Assembly: GCA_002172485.2 (NCBI GenBank)
Contig: NHFP02000003.1
Location: forward strand, 253,205-317,204
Reading direction: 5' to 3'
DNA: 64,000 bases
Source: Crocinitomicaceae bacterium TMED114
Lineage (GTDB): Bacteria > Bacteroidota > Bacteroidia > Flavobacteriales_D > Sanyastnellaceae
The position numbers were made by a program, and so were the translations under genes. The notes under the pieces are model-generated. The model made no database searches. It worked only from the letters and a program-made list of their open reading frames with translations, and had not been told where the DNA came from. Each line of letters starts with the position of its first letter. Position 1 is the stretch's first letter. Positions 17,097-26,133 of the stretch are shown here, one piece after another.

Positions 17097-18011
17097 TCAT
17101 TCCCGCTCTCCTTCCGGTCCCAGTCTCCGGGTGCCCCACATGAGGCCGGCCTGGAGCAACAACAGGACCAGTGCCAAGACCGCAGCCAATACCTCATGCG
17201 CCACGGCACTCCAGCCTTCGAGGGCAAAGCTGAGCCTCAAAATGATGGTGGCGATGACGAACCCTGAATTCCGGAGAATCAAGCCATATTCGCTCAGATA
17301 CCGGAGCGAGGTCACCAACAGGATGACATCCACGAAAATGAGGGCCGTGAAGAAGTCGCTGTAGAAGACGGAGTTGGGGTCGATGGGCTCGAGTCGGTTG
17401 CCGCCAGCATAGCTGACCAAGTCGGTGAGCCAGTGGCCGAACCCCCACAGGGCCATGACCCCCAGCACCAGACACAACAGGGAAGCCAGGTGGCGCTTGA
17501 ACCGCACGAAGCGGGCGAGTTCCTGCTCCTCCATGCGGGCCTTTCTTCGCGGCAAGATGCGGTAGAATCCCACGAGGGCCGCCCCGAGTAAGACCGCCCC
17601 GACAATGTGCGGGAAAAACGGATCGTTCCACGGCATCACCGTGTCCTTGCCTGCCGTTTCCTGCAACACGGACAGGTCGCGGAACACCGATCGGATTTCG
17701 ATGAGCGAGACAATTTCCAACTGCTTGCCCATGGAGCGGGCGAAAGAAGATGGGAGGTGGTACACGAGCAGGTATACCTCCGCCACGAGGATGGCAGAGA
17801 ACGGTGTGTACAAGATGTGCAGGGGGTGGCCGAAGAGGGATTCGGGCATCTGAAAGGGCAACCACCCCAGCTCATGGACGGCATACACTGCCGCGTGAAG
17901 CAGGAAGAGCGTGAGGGAAACGCGGACGAGGCTGTGTTCGACCACCTTGCGTGCGGCAGGGCTCAGGAACAGGTCTGAAAGGCGATCGAGGCGCTGGAGG
18001 ATGGAATTCAA
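17097..18011 (-). CDS. Hypothetical multi-pass membrane protein
   Basis: A 304-residue protein with about seven hydrophobic helices (roughly 31-47, 71-91, 136-155, 172-196, 213-240, 250-263, 270-292), charged loops, and Arg/Lys-rich cytoplasmic segments such as RILPRRKARMEEQELARFVR. I do not recognise a family; the helix spacing is loosely like an ion-transport or FUN14-type protein but that is guesswork. It starts with TTG overlapping the aroE stop (TTGA), so it is the last, translationally coupled gene of the operon. Confidence 0.75.
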   Translation of the reverse strand: MNSILQRLDRLSDLFLSPAARKVVEHSLVRVSLTLFLLHAAVYAVHELGWLPFQMPESLFGHPLHILYTPFSAILVAEVYLLVYHLPSSFARSMGKQLEIVSLIEIRSVFRDLSVLQETAGKDTVMPWNDPFFPHIVGAVLLGAALVGFYRILPRRKARMEEQELARFVRFKRHLASLLCLVLGVMALWGFGHWLTDLVSYAGGNRLEPIDPNSVFYSDFFTALIFVDVILLVTSLRYLSEYGLILRNSGFVIATIILRLSFALEGWSAVAHEVLAAVLALVLLLLQAGLMWGTRRLGPEGERE

Positions 18012-18772
18012 TCTCGGCCGGCTGCACCGGTCCAGATTTCCCAGGCGGCGTCCGCTTGCAATTGCAACATCGAAATGCCATTCAAAGTTCTGGCCCCCAA
18101 CAAAGAAGCCCTTTTGAGAAAGGCCGTCTCTTCAGGGTTGTAAATCAGGTCAATGATCAAGTGGCCCTCGCCCAGGCCGTCCAACGCTCCCTCTGGAAAC
18201 GGGGGCATGTCGCTGGTGTTGGGGTGCATTCCCACCGGCGTACAATTCACGAGAAGGGGCACGGCAGCCACTCCTTCACGCTTCAAGTCTGTGTAGGTCA
18301 CGTCCCCCTTCCCATGAGGTGATCGGCTGACCCGCGTGACCGAAATGCCAATCTGGGTCAACACATGGACTACCGCTGCCGCAGAGCCTCCCGTCCCCAA
18401 AACCAGGGCGCGGTCATGCCGCCCCTCCAAGAAGGGCGCAATGGCGCGGCGGAACCCCACTGCATCGGTGTTGTGGCCGACGCGGCCTTGGGGACCAAAG
18501 GAAATGGTGTTGACTGCGCCAATGGCCTCCGCCTCCGGACTCAGCCCATCCAAAAGGGCCATCACGGATTGCTTGTGTGGCACAGTCACATTCATTCCGG
18601 CCCAATTCCGGCTGTCCCACAGCGCAGGCAGTGCCTGGATGTCGGACAGATCGTGCAAGGTGTAACGGCAATCATCCAAGCCCAGCGCGGCCCATTTACT
18701 CGCGAAATGCTGCGCCGACCAACTGTGTGCCACGGGATGACCAATCAGGCCGAAATGCCGAAGCTCACCCAT
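18008..18772 (-). CDS. aroE: Shikimate dehydrogenase
   Basis: A 254-residue AroE. Substrate-binding residues lie in SWSAQHF (~17-23) and NVTVPHKQSVMALLD (~60-74, with the catalytic Lys), the NTDAVGF Asp at ~98-104, and the NADP-binding GTGGSAAAVV loop near 122-131. It reduces 3-dehydroshikimate to shikimate in aromatic amino acid synthesis. It overlaps the preceding DUF368 gene by 8 bases and the following membrane gene by 4, so it is embedded in an operon. Confidence 0.95.
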   Translation of the reverse strand: MGELRHFGLIGHPVAHSWSAQHFASKWAALGLDDCRYTLHDLSDIQALPALWDSRNWAGMNVTVPHKQSVMALLDGLSPEAEAIGAVNTISFGPQGRVGHNTDAVGFRRAIAPFLEGRHDRALVLGTGGSAAAVVHVLTQIGISVTRVSRSPHGKGDVTYTDLKREGVAAVPLLVNCTPVGMHPNTSDMPPFPEGALDGLGEGHLIIDLIYNPEETAFLKRASLLGARTLNGISMLQLQADAAWEIWTGAAGRD

Positions 18773-19700
18773 TGGCTGCGCGTTGGCCCAGTCTGGACAG
18801 GAGTGTCACCGCGGCCACGCCCATTGCAGCGCACAACACCGCCGCCCACAACCGGGCATCCGGGTGGTCCAACGGGGACACATTCACCTGCAGGTACTCT
18901 GGCCGGCCGTCGGAATGGGTGAACAGCAGGGACACGTTTTCTTTCCACGGCCACAGCTTGCGCAAGGAGCCGATCAGAAACCCACTCAGCAGGGACAGGG
19001 CCCATGACCGGTGCCGGCGGAACACCCATCCCAGCCCCTTGCTGAAACCGAGTAAGCCCACAACGGCACCACTGGCGAAAGCCGCAATCCGAACGACGTC
19101 CAAGCCTTTCAATGCACCGACGACAGCGGAATAGGCCCCGAGCAGAACCAAGATGAAGGAGCCACTGATGCCGGGCAAAATCATCGCACAGATGGCCACA
19201 GCGCCCGACACGAAAAGGAACCACAGCGCGTCACCTTGGACGAGGGGAGGAAGCCCCGTGAGCCACCATGCCATGCCAGCACCCAGAACGAGCATGCCCA
19301 TTGCACCGGGTGACTTTCTGGATGCGGGCTCCATCGACCCGATCATGATGGGCACGCTGGCTGCGACCAAACCAAAAAAGAAGGCCCACAGTAGCACGGG
19401 CTGCGCGGCCAGCAAATGGTGCAACACCCCCGCAAGCAGGAACACTGAGGTCCCAATACCGGCAACGAGGGCAGCCAGAAAACCGAGGTTGTACTGGCGC
19501 CAAGTGGCCACAGGGCCTTCTCGAAACAGACTCCGCAACGTGCCGACCCCGAGGTTTCCAATGGTGGTCAGCAATTCCTCATAGATGCCGGCAATGAAAG
19601 CCACCGTGCCACCACTGACCCCTGGCACAAGGTCCGCAGCGCCCATCGCCATGCCGCGAAGACCGAGGCCCATCCAGGCCTTTGCATCACGGCTTTGCAT
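18765..19700 (-). CDS. popT: DUF368 family undecaprenyl-phosphate translocase
   Basis: A 311-residue polytopic protein from ATG 19700. It carries the duplicated DUF368 signature: GMAMGAADLVPGVSGGTVAFIAGIYEE near residues 14-40 and CAMILPGISGSFILVLLGAYSAV near 180-205. DUF368 proteins (PopT) were shown to return undecaprenyl phosphate across the inner membrane for reuse in peptidoglycan and surface-polymer synthesis. The start follows the rhodanese stop by two bases; longer starts would run through that gene. Confidence 0.9.
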   Translation of the reverse strand: MQSRDAKAWMGLGLRGMAMGAADLVPGVSGGTVAFIAGIYEELLTTIGNLGVGTLRSLFREGPVATWRQYNLGFLAALVAGIGTSVFLLAGVLHHLLAAQPVLLWAFFFGLVAASVPIMIGSMEPASRKSPGAMGMLVLGAGMAWWLTGLPPLVQGDALWFLFVSGAVAICAMILPGISGSFILVLLGAYSAVVGALKGLDVVRIAAFASGAVVGLLGFSKGLGWVFRRHRSWALSLLSGFLIGSLRKLWPWKENVSLLFTHSDGRPEYLQVNVSPLDHPDARLWAAVLCAAMGVAAVTLLSRLGQRAANG

Positions 19701-19702
19701 AG

Positions 19703-20020
19703 TCAAGCCACCTCCATCGACGCGTCCACCTGGTCTGCCCAGGCCTGGGCGCCTCCCGCGAGGTTGTAAAGGTTGTTCATGCCGAACTTCTCCTGCAGCG
19801 CCATGACGACGGCTGCAGAACGGCCGCCAGAACGGCAATGGATGACCACGGGAATGGCCTCCTCGATTTCTCCGTGTCGGGTCAGAATGTCGCCCATGGG
19901 GATGTGCTGGCCGCCGAAATGGCCTATCTCCCGCTCGTGGTCTTCCCGAATGTCAATCAGCTGGTGTTCCTTGCCCTGGTCCCGCCAGGACTTGAGTTCC
20001 ATCACATCCAACTCCTTCAT
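19703..20020 (-). CDS. Rhodanese-like domain protein
   Basis: A single-domain rhodanese of 105 residues from ATG 20020. It shows ELKSWRDQGKEHQLIDIRE at the start and the active-site loop VIHCRSGGRSAAVV with the catalytic Cys near residue 66. Such proteins bind sulfane sulfur as a persulfide; the physiological donor here is unknown. Its ATG overlaps the stop of the ComA-like gene (ATGA). Its place next to a sulfite-using enzyme may be meaningful (inference). Confidence 0.92.
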   Translation of the reverse strand: MKELDVMELKSWRDQGKEHQLIDIREDHEREIGHFGGQHIPMGDILTRHGEIEEAIPVVIHCRSGGRSAAVVMALQEKFGMNNLYNLAGGAQAWADQVDASMEVA

Positions 20021-20823
20021 GACTCCGGGTCGACTTCTTGGGGAACCACGCCCTGCTTGAGCGCTTCCGGAAGAAAGTGGAAGAACGTATCGCCACGCAG
20101 ACCTACGCTCAGGCATTCGAGCGGAATGAGGTCGTTGGGGGCAATGTTGCCGAGGTTGACGTTGCAGCCGAACTGCTTGATGAACCAGACCTGCTGTGGC
20201 TTCTTCGGCGCTTCCCACAGGATGTCCTCCAGTTTGACCTGGCTCAGAATCTTGCGAATCAGCTGAGTGTGGGCGGAGCCATTGGGCCGGTAAATGCCCA
20301 CCGTGCCACTCTCACGCGCTTCCGCAATGACCTTGAACGACCCCGCATCGAGCTCGTCGCGCATCATCTTGATCCATTTGGCGGGCGAGATGAGAATGCC
20401 TTCCTCCTTGGAGCCCACCTCGGAGAGAACTTTGAACTCTTTGGACAGGCGGTGAATGAGCTCACACTTGTAATCGGAGTCGATGACCATCGATCCATCG
20501 CTGATCTCGAGACAGCTGATGCCCATGGCGTCAATGAACTTCAGGTAATCGTCCAACGCATCCCGGACGAGGAAGGCCTCGAAGAGGGTGCCACCGCAAT
20601 ACACGTCCATGCCCGCATCCCGGTACAGCTTGACCTTCTCTTTGAGGTTGGGAGTAAACAAGCTGGTTCCAAAACCGAGCTTCAGGAAGTCCACACGATC
20701 CTCCGCGATGCTGATCAGGTCTTCTGCTTGTCGCAGGCTCAAGCCTTTGTCCATGACCATGGTCAAACCATGGCTGCGCGGGGCGCGGGTGCGCTCCGGC
20801 AAATGGGGAAGGGGAAAGTTCAT
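20017..20823 (-). CDS. Phosphosulfolactate synthase (ComA) family protein
   Basis: A 268-residue TIM-barrel protein from ATG 20823. Family features are DFLKLGFGTSLF near 54-65, DVYCGGTLFEAFL near 83-95, LEISDGSMVI near 115, and a Glu-rich ISPAKWIKMMRDELDAGSF stretch. ComA adds sulfite to phosphoenolpyruvate to make phosphosulfolactate, a step of coenzyme M synthesis in archaea; Bacteroidota have homologues whose product is not established, perhaps sulfolactate or a sulfonate precursor. Coupled by ATGA overlaps to the TPR gene before it and the rhodanese after it. Confidence 0.85.
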   Translation of the reverse strand: MNFPLPHLPERTRAPRSHGLTMVMDKGLSLRQAEDLISIAEDRVDFLKLGFGTSLFTPNLKEKVKLYRDAGMDVYCGGTLFEAFLVRDALDDYLKFIDAMGISCLEISDGSMVIDSDYKCELIHRLSKEFKVLSEVGSKEEGILISPAKWIKMMRDELDAGSFKVIAEARESGTVGIYRPNGSAHTQLIRKILSQVKLEDILWEAPKKPQQVWFIKQFGCNVNLGNIAPNDLIPLECLSVGLRGDTFFHFLPEALKQGVVPQEVDPES

Positions 20824-22238
20824 TGGGCAGTATTGGTGTTCAGCACAAGGTGCGCAAAGGTCGCGTCTTGCTGCACCTCTGGGAAGAGATCGACCACAGT
20901 GGTACACAAATCCGGGGCAGAACGCAAAGCGGTGTCCAGCAAGAGGAAGGCGCTTTGGTGACGGCCTGTGCTGTAGAGGCTAATGAAGGTCCGGGCCGTC
21001 ACGAGGGGGTCGTGCTGGGATGTCTCCGGCACCTCCTGCAACAAAGCGAGGGCGTCTTCGTGGCACTCTGCGGCTTGCAGATTGGCTGCAGCCTCGAGGT
21101 GGACCTCCAGATTCTCAGGCTCCAACCTCAGCGCGTTGGCGTAGATCAAAGCGGCTTCATCGTGCATCCCGATCTTTTTGAGGATATTGCCGAGAAGCAG
21201 GTGGTACTCGATGTTGGTGGGCTCGAGTTCCATGGCGCGCTCGAAGCACTTCAAGCTCGCGGCCCATTCCTGCCGCATTTCCGCCACCACACCGAGGCCC
21301 ACATGGGCATCTGCGAATTCCCCATCGAGCTCCAAGGCGCACTGGTAGTAATCCGTGGCCTCGGTCAGCTTTCCCATCCGCTCCATGCACTCCCCCATGA
21401 GGGTGTAGGTATTGGCTTGGGGAGCATCCATGAGAATGGATTCGCGGTAACACTCCAACGCTTGGGTGTAATCCTCCATCATCGTGAGGGCCGCGGCCTT
21501 CTGGAGCAATGCTGGGCTGAATTCCTCGTCAATGGCCAACGCATAGCCATAGGCGTCCACGGCTTTGGCGTGCTCCCCGATGCGCTGCAACGCATTGCCG
21601 AGGTTGTACCAACCGGGACAACTGTAAGGATGGGCATCCAGAAAGCTCTGGAAAGCCTTCACCGCCTGTTGGTGACGCCCTGTGGTCTCGAAGCAGAAGC
21701 CCAACTCGTGGAGGGCCGTCTCGTTTCCCGGGTCTTCGGTGAGCGCTTCTTCCAGCACGGATACTGCGCGGTCCCAATGACCGATGTTCTCGTATTCGAG
21801 GGCGATGTCGATGAACAAATCGCCTCGAAATGCCCGGTCACCCAATTCCAATGCTTGGCGGTAATGGTGGATGGCCTCCGTGTGTCGCTCTGTCTGCGCG
21901 AACAGCGTGGCCAGAGTCAGGTGGATTTCGTCGTTGGACGGCTCAAAGGCCAGCAGGTTCTGCAACCGCTGAACCGCCCCATCCACTTCACCGGCTCCGG
22001 CCATGAGTTGGGCCTCTCGGAGCTGGAGCGTCAGGCTTTCCGGGTAGACGCTGCCTCCGTAGTGGACCACTTGGCGCGCCTGTTTGTGTCGGCCGTGCTG
22101 GAGGTAATGCTCAATGAGAGCTTCGAGTTCCACCACATCAAAAAAAGTCGACGCATTGGACGCAATCATGGATTCAAAGCGATCCACAATGCCGGCAATC
22201 TCTTGCGCGTCACGGCCGTTCAATTCTTCGTCGTGCAT
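20820..22238 (-). CDS. Tetratricopeptide repeat protein
   Basis: A 472-residue soluble protein made of about twelve TPR units, visible as repeated G/A-Y-A/F-x10-P cycles (for example NEIHLTLATLFAQTERHTEA, then WYNLGNALQRIGEHAKAVDAY). No signal peptide or membrane segment. It is probably a scaffold; the partners are unknown. First gene of the minus-strand operon, with a CATCTTTG box (minus strand) at 22331-22338 and a leader of about 90 bases. The stop overlaps the ComA-like start. Confidence 0.92.
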   Translation of the reverse strand: MHDEELNGRDAQEIAGIVDRFESMIASNASTFFDVVELEALIEHYLQHGRHKQARQVVHYGGSVYPESLTLQLREAQLMAGAGEVDGAVQRLQNLLAFEPSNDEIHLTLATLFAQTERHTEAIHHYRQALELGDRAFRGDLFIDIALEYENIGHWDRAVSVLEEALTEDPGNETALHELGFCFETTGRHQQAVKAFQSFLDAHPYSCPGWYNLGNALQRIGEHAKAVDAYGYALAIDEEFSPALLQKAAALTMMEDYTQALECYRESILMDAPQANTYTLMGECMERMGKLTEATDYYQCALELDGEFADAHVGLGVVAEMRQEWAASLKCFERAMELEPTNIEYHLLLGNILKKIGMHDEAALIYANALRLEPENLEVHLEAAANLQAAECHEDALALLQEVPETSQHDPLVTARTFISLYSTGRHQSAFLLLDTALRSAPDLCTTVVDLFPEVQQDATFAHLVLNTNTAQ

Positions 22239-22405
22239 CAGGTATTCGAAAGCTACTTCGCGTTCTCACCCAACCTCCAGCCCCCTCCGTCGGTTTTTGA
22301 ACAGCGCGAGAGAAAACTTTCGATTTGGAGCAAAGATGCCCTTCAACCCCGGACGGAGGGTGAACATTCCCTTCGATTTCGTAATCGTTGGCGCTGGACC
22401 ACGTG

Positions 22406-22413
22406 TAGCTTAG
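22406..22413 (+). promoter_or_regulatory. Promoter box TAGCTTAG of glmM (leaderless arrangement)
   Basis: TAnnTTnG-type box with exactly four bases to the ATG at 22418, the same spacing as for purE, the MnmD-Nudix gene and the cupin. Confidence 0.5.
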
Positions 22414-22417
22414 AAGC

Positions 22418-23812
22418 ATGACGTTCATCCGCAGCATCTCCGGCTTTCGGGGCACCATCGGTGGGCCTGAAGGCGACAACCTGACGCCGCCCGACATCGT
22501 GCGTTCCACGCAAGGCTATGGACTGTGGGTCCTGCGCGAATTCCAACCGAACCCTGACCAGCCCCGACCAGCCATTGTGGTGGGGCGGGACGCCCGCCCT
22601 TCGGGTGACATGGTGCAGCGGCTGGTGACGGGCACCTTGATGGGACTGGGGATCGATGTGCTCGACCTCGGTCTGTCGACCACACCCACCGTCGAAATGG
22701 CTGTGGTCGGAGAAGGGGCACAAGGCGGCATCATCCTCACTGCGTCGCACAACCCGGTCCAATGGAATGCCCTGAAACTGCTCGATGCACAGGGACATTT
22801 CATCTCCGCCGAAGCCGGAGCCGAGGTCATCCGTTTGTCCGAAGTCCCCACGGAATTTGCCCCAGTGGAGTCCCTCGGAACGGTGGAAGAGCGCGGGGGG
22901 TGGATCGACGCCCACATCCAAGCGATTCTCGACCTCGACCTCGTCGACCGGGAGGCCGTGGCGCAGGCCGGATTCAAAGTCGCCGTCGATGCGGTACACA
23001 GCACGGGTGGCATTGCAGTGCCCGCCCTGCTGCGCGCCCTCGGAGTGGACGACGTGATCGAGCTTTATTGCGAACCACACGGTCGGTTTCCGCACAACCC
23101 CGAACCCCGTCCGGAGCACTTGACCACATTGTCCGGTGCCGTGGTCGAACATGAATGCCACCTCGGCATCACGGTGGACCCGGACGTGGATCGGCTGGCC
23201 TTCGTCTGCGAGGACGGGACCATGTTTGGTGAGGAATTCACCCTCGTGGCGGTGGCAGACCATGTTTTGACCCACACGCCTGGTCCAGTGGTCAGCAACC
23301 TCAGCAGCACCCGCGCCCTGCGGGATGTGGCCGAGCGGCATGGCCAGCAACACACAGCGAGCGCCGTAGGCGAAGTCAATGTGGTGGCCGCGATGAACGA
23401 GGTGGACGCCATCCTGGGCGGAGAAGGCAATGGCGGGGTCATCTACCCCACCCTCCATGCCGGCCGGGACGCCCTGGTGGGCATTGCCCTGTTCTTGACC
23501 CAACTGGCCCATGCCAAGACCACCGTTTCCGCCTTGCGTGCCACCTATCCCGACTACCAGATGGTCAAAGCCAAGATCGACCTCGACCCAGCCTGGGACC
23601 CGGACGCCCTCTTGGACGCGTTCGCCCGCCGTCACGCGGACCTCTCCCCCCTCACCGTGGACGGGGTCAAACTCGACCTTCCCAAAGGGTGGGTGCACCT
23701 CCGCAAGTCCAATACTGAGCCGATTGTCCGGGTCTACGCCGAAGCGAACACCGAACAAGACGCCCTCGCTCTGGTGGAGACCTATCGCAACGACCTGCTC
23801 GCGGGCGCTTGA
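22418..23812 (+). CDS. glmM: Phosphoglucosamine mutase (phosphohexomutase superfamily)
   Basis: A 464-residue alpha-D-phosphohexomutase. The catalytic phosphoserine loop TASHNP lies near residue 108-113, the metal-binding loop DPDVDRLAF near 251-259, the sugar-binding GEGNGGVIYP near 337, and the phosphate-binding RKSNTEPIVRVYAE near 428. It probably makes glucosamine-1-phosphate for UDP-GlcNAc synthesis, as assigned to this Bacteroidota subgroup; phosphomannomutase activity is an alternative. Divergent from the TPR operon. Confidence 0.9.
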   Translation: MTFIRSISGFRGTIGGPEGDNLTPPDIVRSTQGYGLWVLREFQPNPDQPRPAIVVGRDARPSGDMVQRLVTGTLMGLGIDVLDLGLSTTPTVEMAVVGEGAQGGIILTASHNPVQWNALKLLDAQGHFISAEAGAEVIRLSEVPTEFAPVESLGTVEERGGWIDAHIQAILDLDLVDREAVAQAGFKVAVDAVHSTGGIAVPALLRALGVDDVIELYCEPHGRFPHNPEPRPEHLTTLSGAVVEHECHLGITVDPDVDRLAFVCEDGTMFGEEFTLVAVADHVLTHTPGPVVSNLSSTRALRDVAERHGQQHTASAVGEVNVVAAMNEVDAILGGEGNGGVIYPTLHAGRDALVGIALFLTQLAHAKTTVSALRATYPDYQMVKAKIDLDPAWDPDALLDAFARRHADLSPLTVDGVKLDLPKGWVHLRKSNTEPIVRVYAEANTEQDALALVETYRNDLLAGA

Positions 23813-23887
23813 CCACTTTGTAAAGAAGACGGCACAGCAGACCGGCTTCATTATCTTGCAGGGCCAACTCTTGAGCGCCACCACGCT

Positions 23888-25033
23888 ATGAACGTGTACC
23901 TCGACAATGCTGCGACGACCCCGATGCTTCCGGAAGTCGTCGATGCCATGCTCCCCTTCATGCGGGACCACTTTGGCAACCCCTCCTCCACCCACGCCTT
24001 CGGTCGCAAGACGAAGACCTCGATTGAACAGGCGCGTCGCCGCATCGCGACCCACATGGGGGTGGCGCCGAAAACCATCTGCTTCACCAGTGGCGGGACC
24101 GAAGCGGACAACATGGCCCTTCACGCCGCGGTCGAACAGTTGGGGTGCCAGCGCATCCTCACCTGTGCCACCGAGCACAAGGCAGTGCTCGCCACCGCGG
24201 AATTGATGGCCGCCAAGGAGGGCATCTCCATGGACCTTATTCCCCTGCTCGACAACGGCAAGGTCGACTTGAAGGTGCTGGAAGACTGGCTGTCAGACGG
24301 CGTTCCCACCCTCGTCTCCGTGATGCACGGCAACAATGAAGTCGGCGTGCTTCAAGACATCGAGGCCATTGGACAATGCTGCCGCCGGCACGGCGCCCTC
24401 TTCCACACGGACACGGTCCAGACCATGGGCCACTACCGGATGAACCTCGGAGACCTGCCCATCGACTTTGCAGCCTGCAGTGCCCACAAGTTGCACGGCC
24501 CCAAAGGCACAGGATTCCTGTACGTGCGGGATGGCCTGCGCATCGGCGCCCACATCACCGGTGGCAGTCAAGAGCGCGCCATGCGCGGCGGAACGGAAAA
24601 CCTCATCGGCATCATGGGCCTGGCAAAGGCGTTGGACCTGGCATTCCACGACCTCAAAGACCACGAAGTGCACATCCGCGGACTCAAGGCCCAGCTCGTG
24701 TCTGGGATTCAAGCCAGTGTGCCCGGGGTGCGTTTCAATGTGGACTCTGACGAAGAGGACGCGCTCTACACGGTACTCAGCGTGAATTTCCCGGCCCATC
24801 CGAAGAACGGTATGCTCCTCTTCCTCCTCGACCTAGAGGGGGTGGCGTGCTCGGGGGGGTCCGCCTGCTCCAGCGGCAGCGCGCAACCTTCGCACGTCCT
24901 CTCAGGCTTGGGCCTGCACGATCCCGAACGGATGTCCATCCGCTTTTCGTTCAGCCGGTTGACGACGCCTGCTTGCATTGACCACGCCATCGAGGCTGTC
25001 CGTGCCATCCGAAAAGAGGAAGTCCAGGCCTGA
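23888..25033 (+). CDS. Cysteine desulfurase (NifS/IscS type)
   Basis: A 381-residue PLP enzyme. It starts MNVYLDNAATTPMLPEV, has the PLP Lys in SAHKLHGPKGTGF (about residue 201) and the catalytic Cys in GGSACSSGSAQPSHVL (about residue 327) on a short class I loop. It releases sulfane sulfur from cysteine for Fe-S clusters and tRNA thiolation. No IscU or scaffold gene is adjacent. A TATCTTGC box at 23852-23859 gives a 28-base leader. Confidence 0.95.
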   Translation: MNVYLDNAATTPMLPEVVDAMLPFMRDHFGNPSSTHAFGRKTKTSIEQARRRIATHMGVAPKTICFTSGGTEADNMALHAAVEQLGCQRILTCATEHKAVLATAELMAAKEGISMDLIPLLDNGKVDLKVLEDWLSDGVPTLVSVMHGNNEVGVLQDIEAIGQCCRRHGALFHTDTVQTMGHYRMNLGDLPIDFAACSAHKLHGPKGTGFLYVRDGLRIGAHITGGSQERAMRGGTENLIGIMGLAKALDLAFHDLKDHEVHIRGLKAQLVSGIQASVPGVRFNVDSDEEDALYTVLSVNFPAHPKNGMLLFLLDLEGVACSGGSACSSGSAQPSHVLSGLGLHDPERMSIRFSFSRLTTPACIDHAIEAVRAIRKEEVQA

Positions 25034-25046
25034 TTGGGCCATCATC

Positions 25047-25283
25047 ATGGCGTCCAATGACGGTCGTCATTCTTGTCGGCAAGAAGCCGGTGCAGCTTGG
25101 TCTCATCCAATTGCACACATTCCCATCGAGGTCAAAGCTGGCATCGACCTCATCGTGCACATCGAATCCGAACAAACCATCGGTGCATACACACCTTTGG
25201 GCTGCGTGGCCATCTCCACCGCAAGAGAACGCGCAGGCACTGCGGCCATTCTCAATGAAATGGACATCCTCACTGGGGAATGA
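25047..25283 (+). CDS. Uncertain small reading frame, possibly frameshifted
   Basis: In the 270-base gap between the cysteine desulfurase and murQ a frame gives 78 residues ending KAGIDLIVHIESEQTIGAY and ERAGTAAILNEMDILTGE. Its second half has coding-like codon use, whereas the first half looks better in the next frame, from ATG 25057 (MTVVILVGKKPVQLGLIQLH). One joined protein of ~75 residues with a one-base shift near 25120-25130 would fit. I do not recognise either part. Confidence 0.3.
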   Translation: MASNDGRHSCRQEAGAAWSHPIAHIPIEVKAGIDLIVHIESEQTIGAYTPLGCVAISTARERAGTAAILNEMDILTGE

Positions 25284-25303
25284 CCGAACTTTGAGACCCG
25301 CAC

Positions 25304-26125
25304 ATGTCCGAGTTTCCGCTTTCCCCTACCGAACAGCCCGGCGCCTGGAATCAACTCGAGTCCATGGCGCCGGCTGACATTGCGGCGGCCATGGCCCAAT
25401 GCGATGCCGAAGCCCAAGCGGCTGTGGCGGCGCTGGGGCCCCGCATCTCCGAGGCCATGACCTTGGCTGCGGAACGGGTCCGTGAAGGCGGTCGGGTGTT
25501 TTACTTGGGCGCCGGCACCAGTGGACGACTTGGCATTCTCGACGCCAGTGAAATCCCGCCCACCTTCGGCGTGGAGGGCCGCTTCATCGGACTCATTGCC
25601 GGAGGGGACGGGGCCATCCGCCAAGCCGTGGAAGGAGCGGAGGACAGCCACACCGGTGGGATCGCCGATCTCCAGGCCCATGGCGCCGGTGCTGGAGACG
25701 TGGTCGTGGGCATCGCCGCGAGTGGCCGCACGCCGTATGTTCTGGGGGCCATCGAATGGGCACGCAGCCAAGGCATGCTGACGATGGGCATCACGTCCAA
25801 CCCGGACAGTGCACTGGCCAAGCTCGCCGCACACCCCCTGGTGGCCGAAACCGGTCCCGAGTTCGTCACGGGCAGCACCCGCCTCAAGGCGGGCACGGCG
25901 CAGAAGCTGATCCTCAACCAATTCTCGACGGGCATCATGATCCTCTGCGGCCACGTTCGTGGAAGCCGGATGGTGGACATGCAACTCGCCAACGAGAAGC
26001 TTGTGGACCGCGGCACCCGCATGGTGTCCGAGGCACTGGGGATTCCCATGGACCGCGCACGTCAGCTGCTGACCCGATACGGCTCCGTCCGCAAGGCCAT
26101 CGATAATTTTGAGGGACCTGCCTAA
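25304..26125 (+). CDS. murQ: N-acetylmuramic acid 6-phosphate etherase
   Basis: A 273-residue SIS-domain lyase. It has the family's GAGTSGRLGILDASEIPPTFG near residues 67-87, IAGGDGAIRQAVEGAED near 95-111, GIAASGRTPYVLGA near 137, and TRLKAGTAQKLILNQFSTGIM near 192-212. It removes the lactyl ether of MurNAc-6-phosphate in peptidoglycan recycling, giving GlcNAc-6-phosphate. The next gene begins 8 bases downstream. Confidence 0.96.
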   Translation: MSEFPLSPTEQPGAWNQLESMAPADIAAAMAQCDAEAQAAVAALGPRISEAMTLAAERVREGGRVFYLGAGTSGRLGILDASEIPPTFGVEGRFIGLIAGGDGAIRQAVEGAEDSHTGGIADLQAHGAGAGDVVVGIAASGRTPYVLGAIEWARSQGMLTMGITSNPDSALAKLAAHPLVAETGPEFVTGSTRLKAGTAQKLILNQFSTGIMILCGHVRGSRMVDMQLANEKLVDRGTRMVSEALGIPMDRARQLLTRYGSVRKAIDNFEGPA

Positions 26126-26133
26126 GCAGCCCC

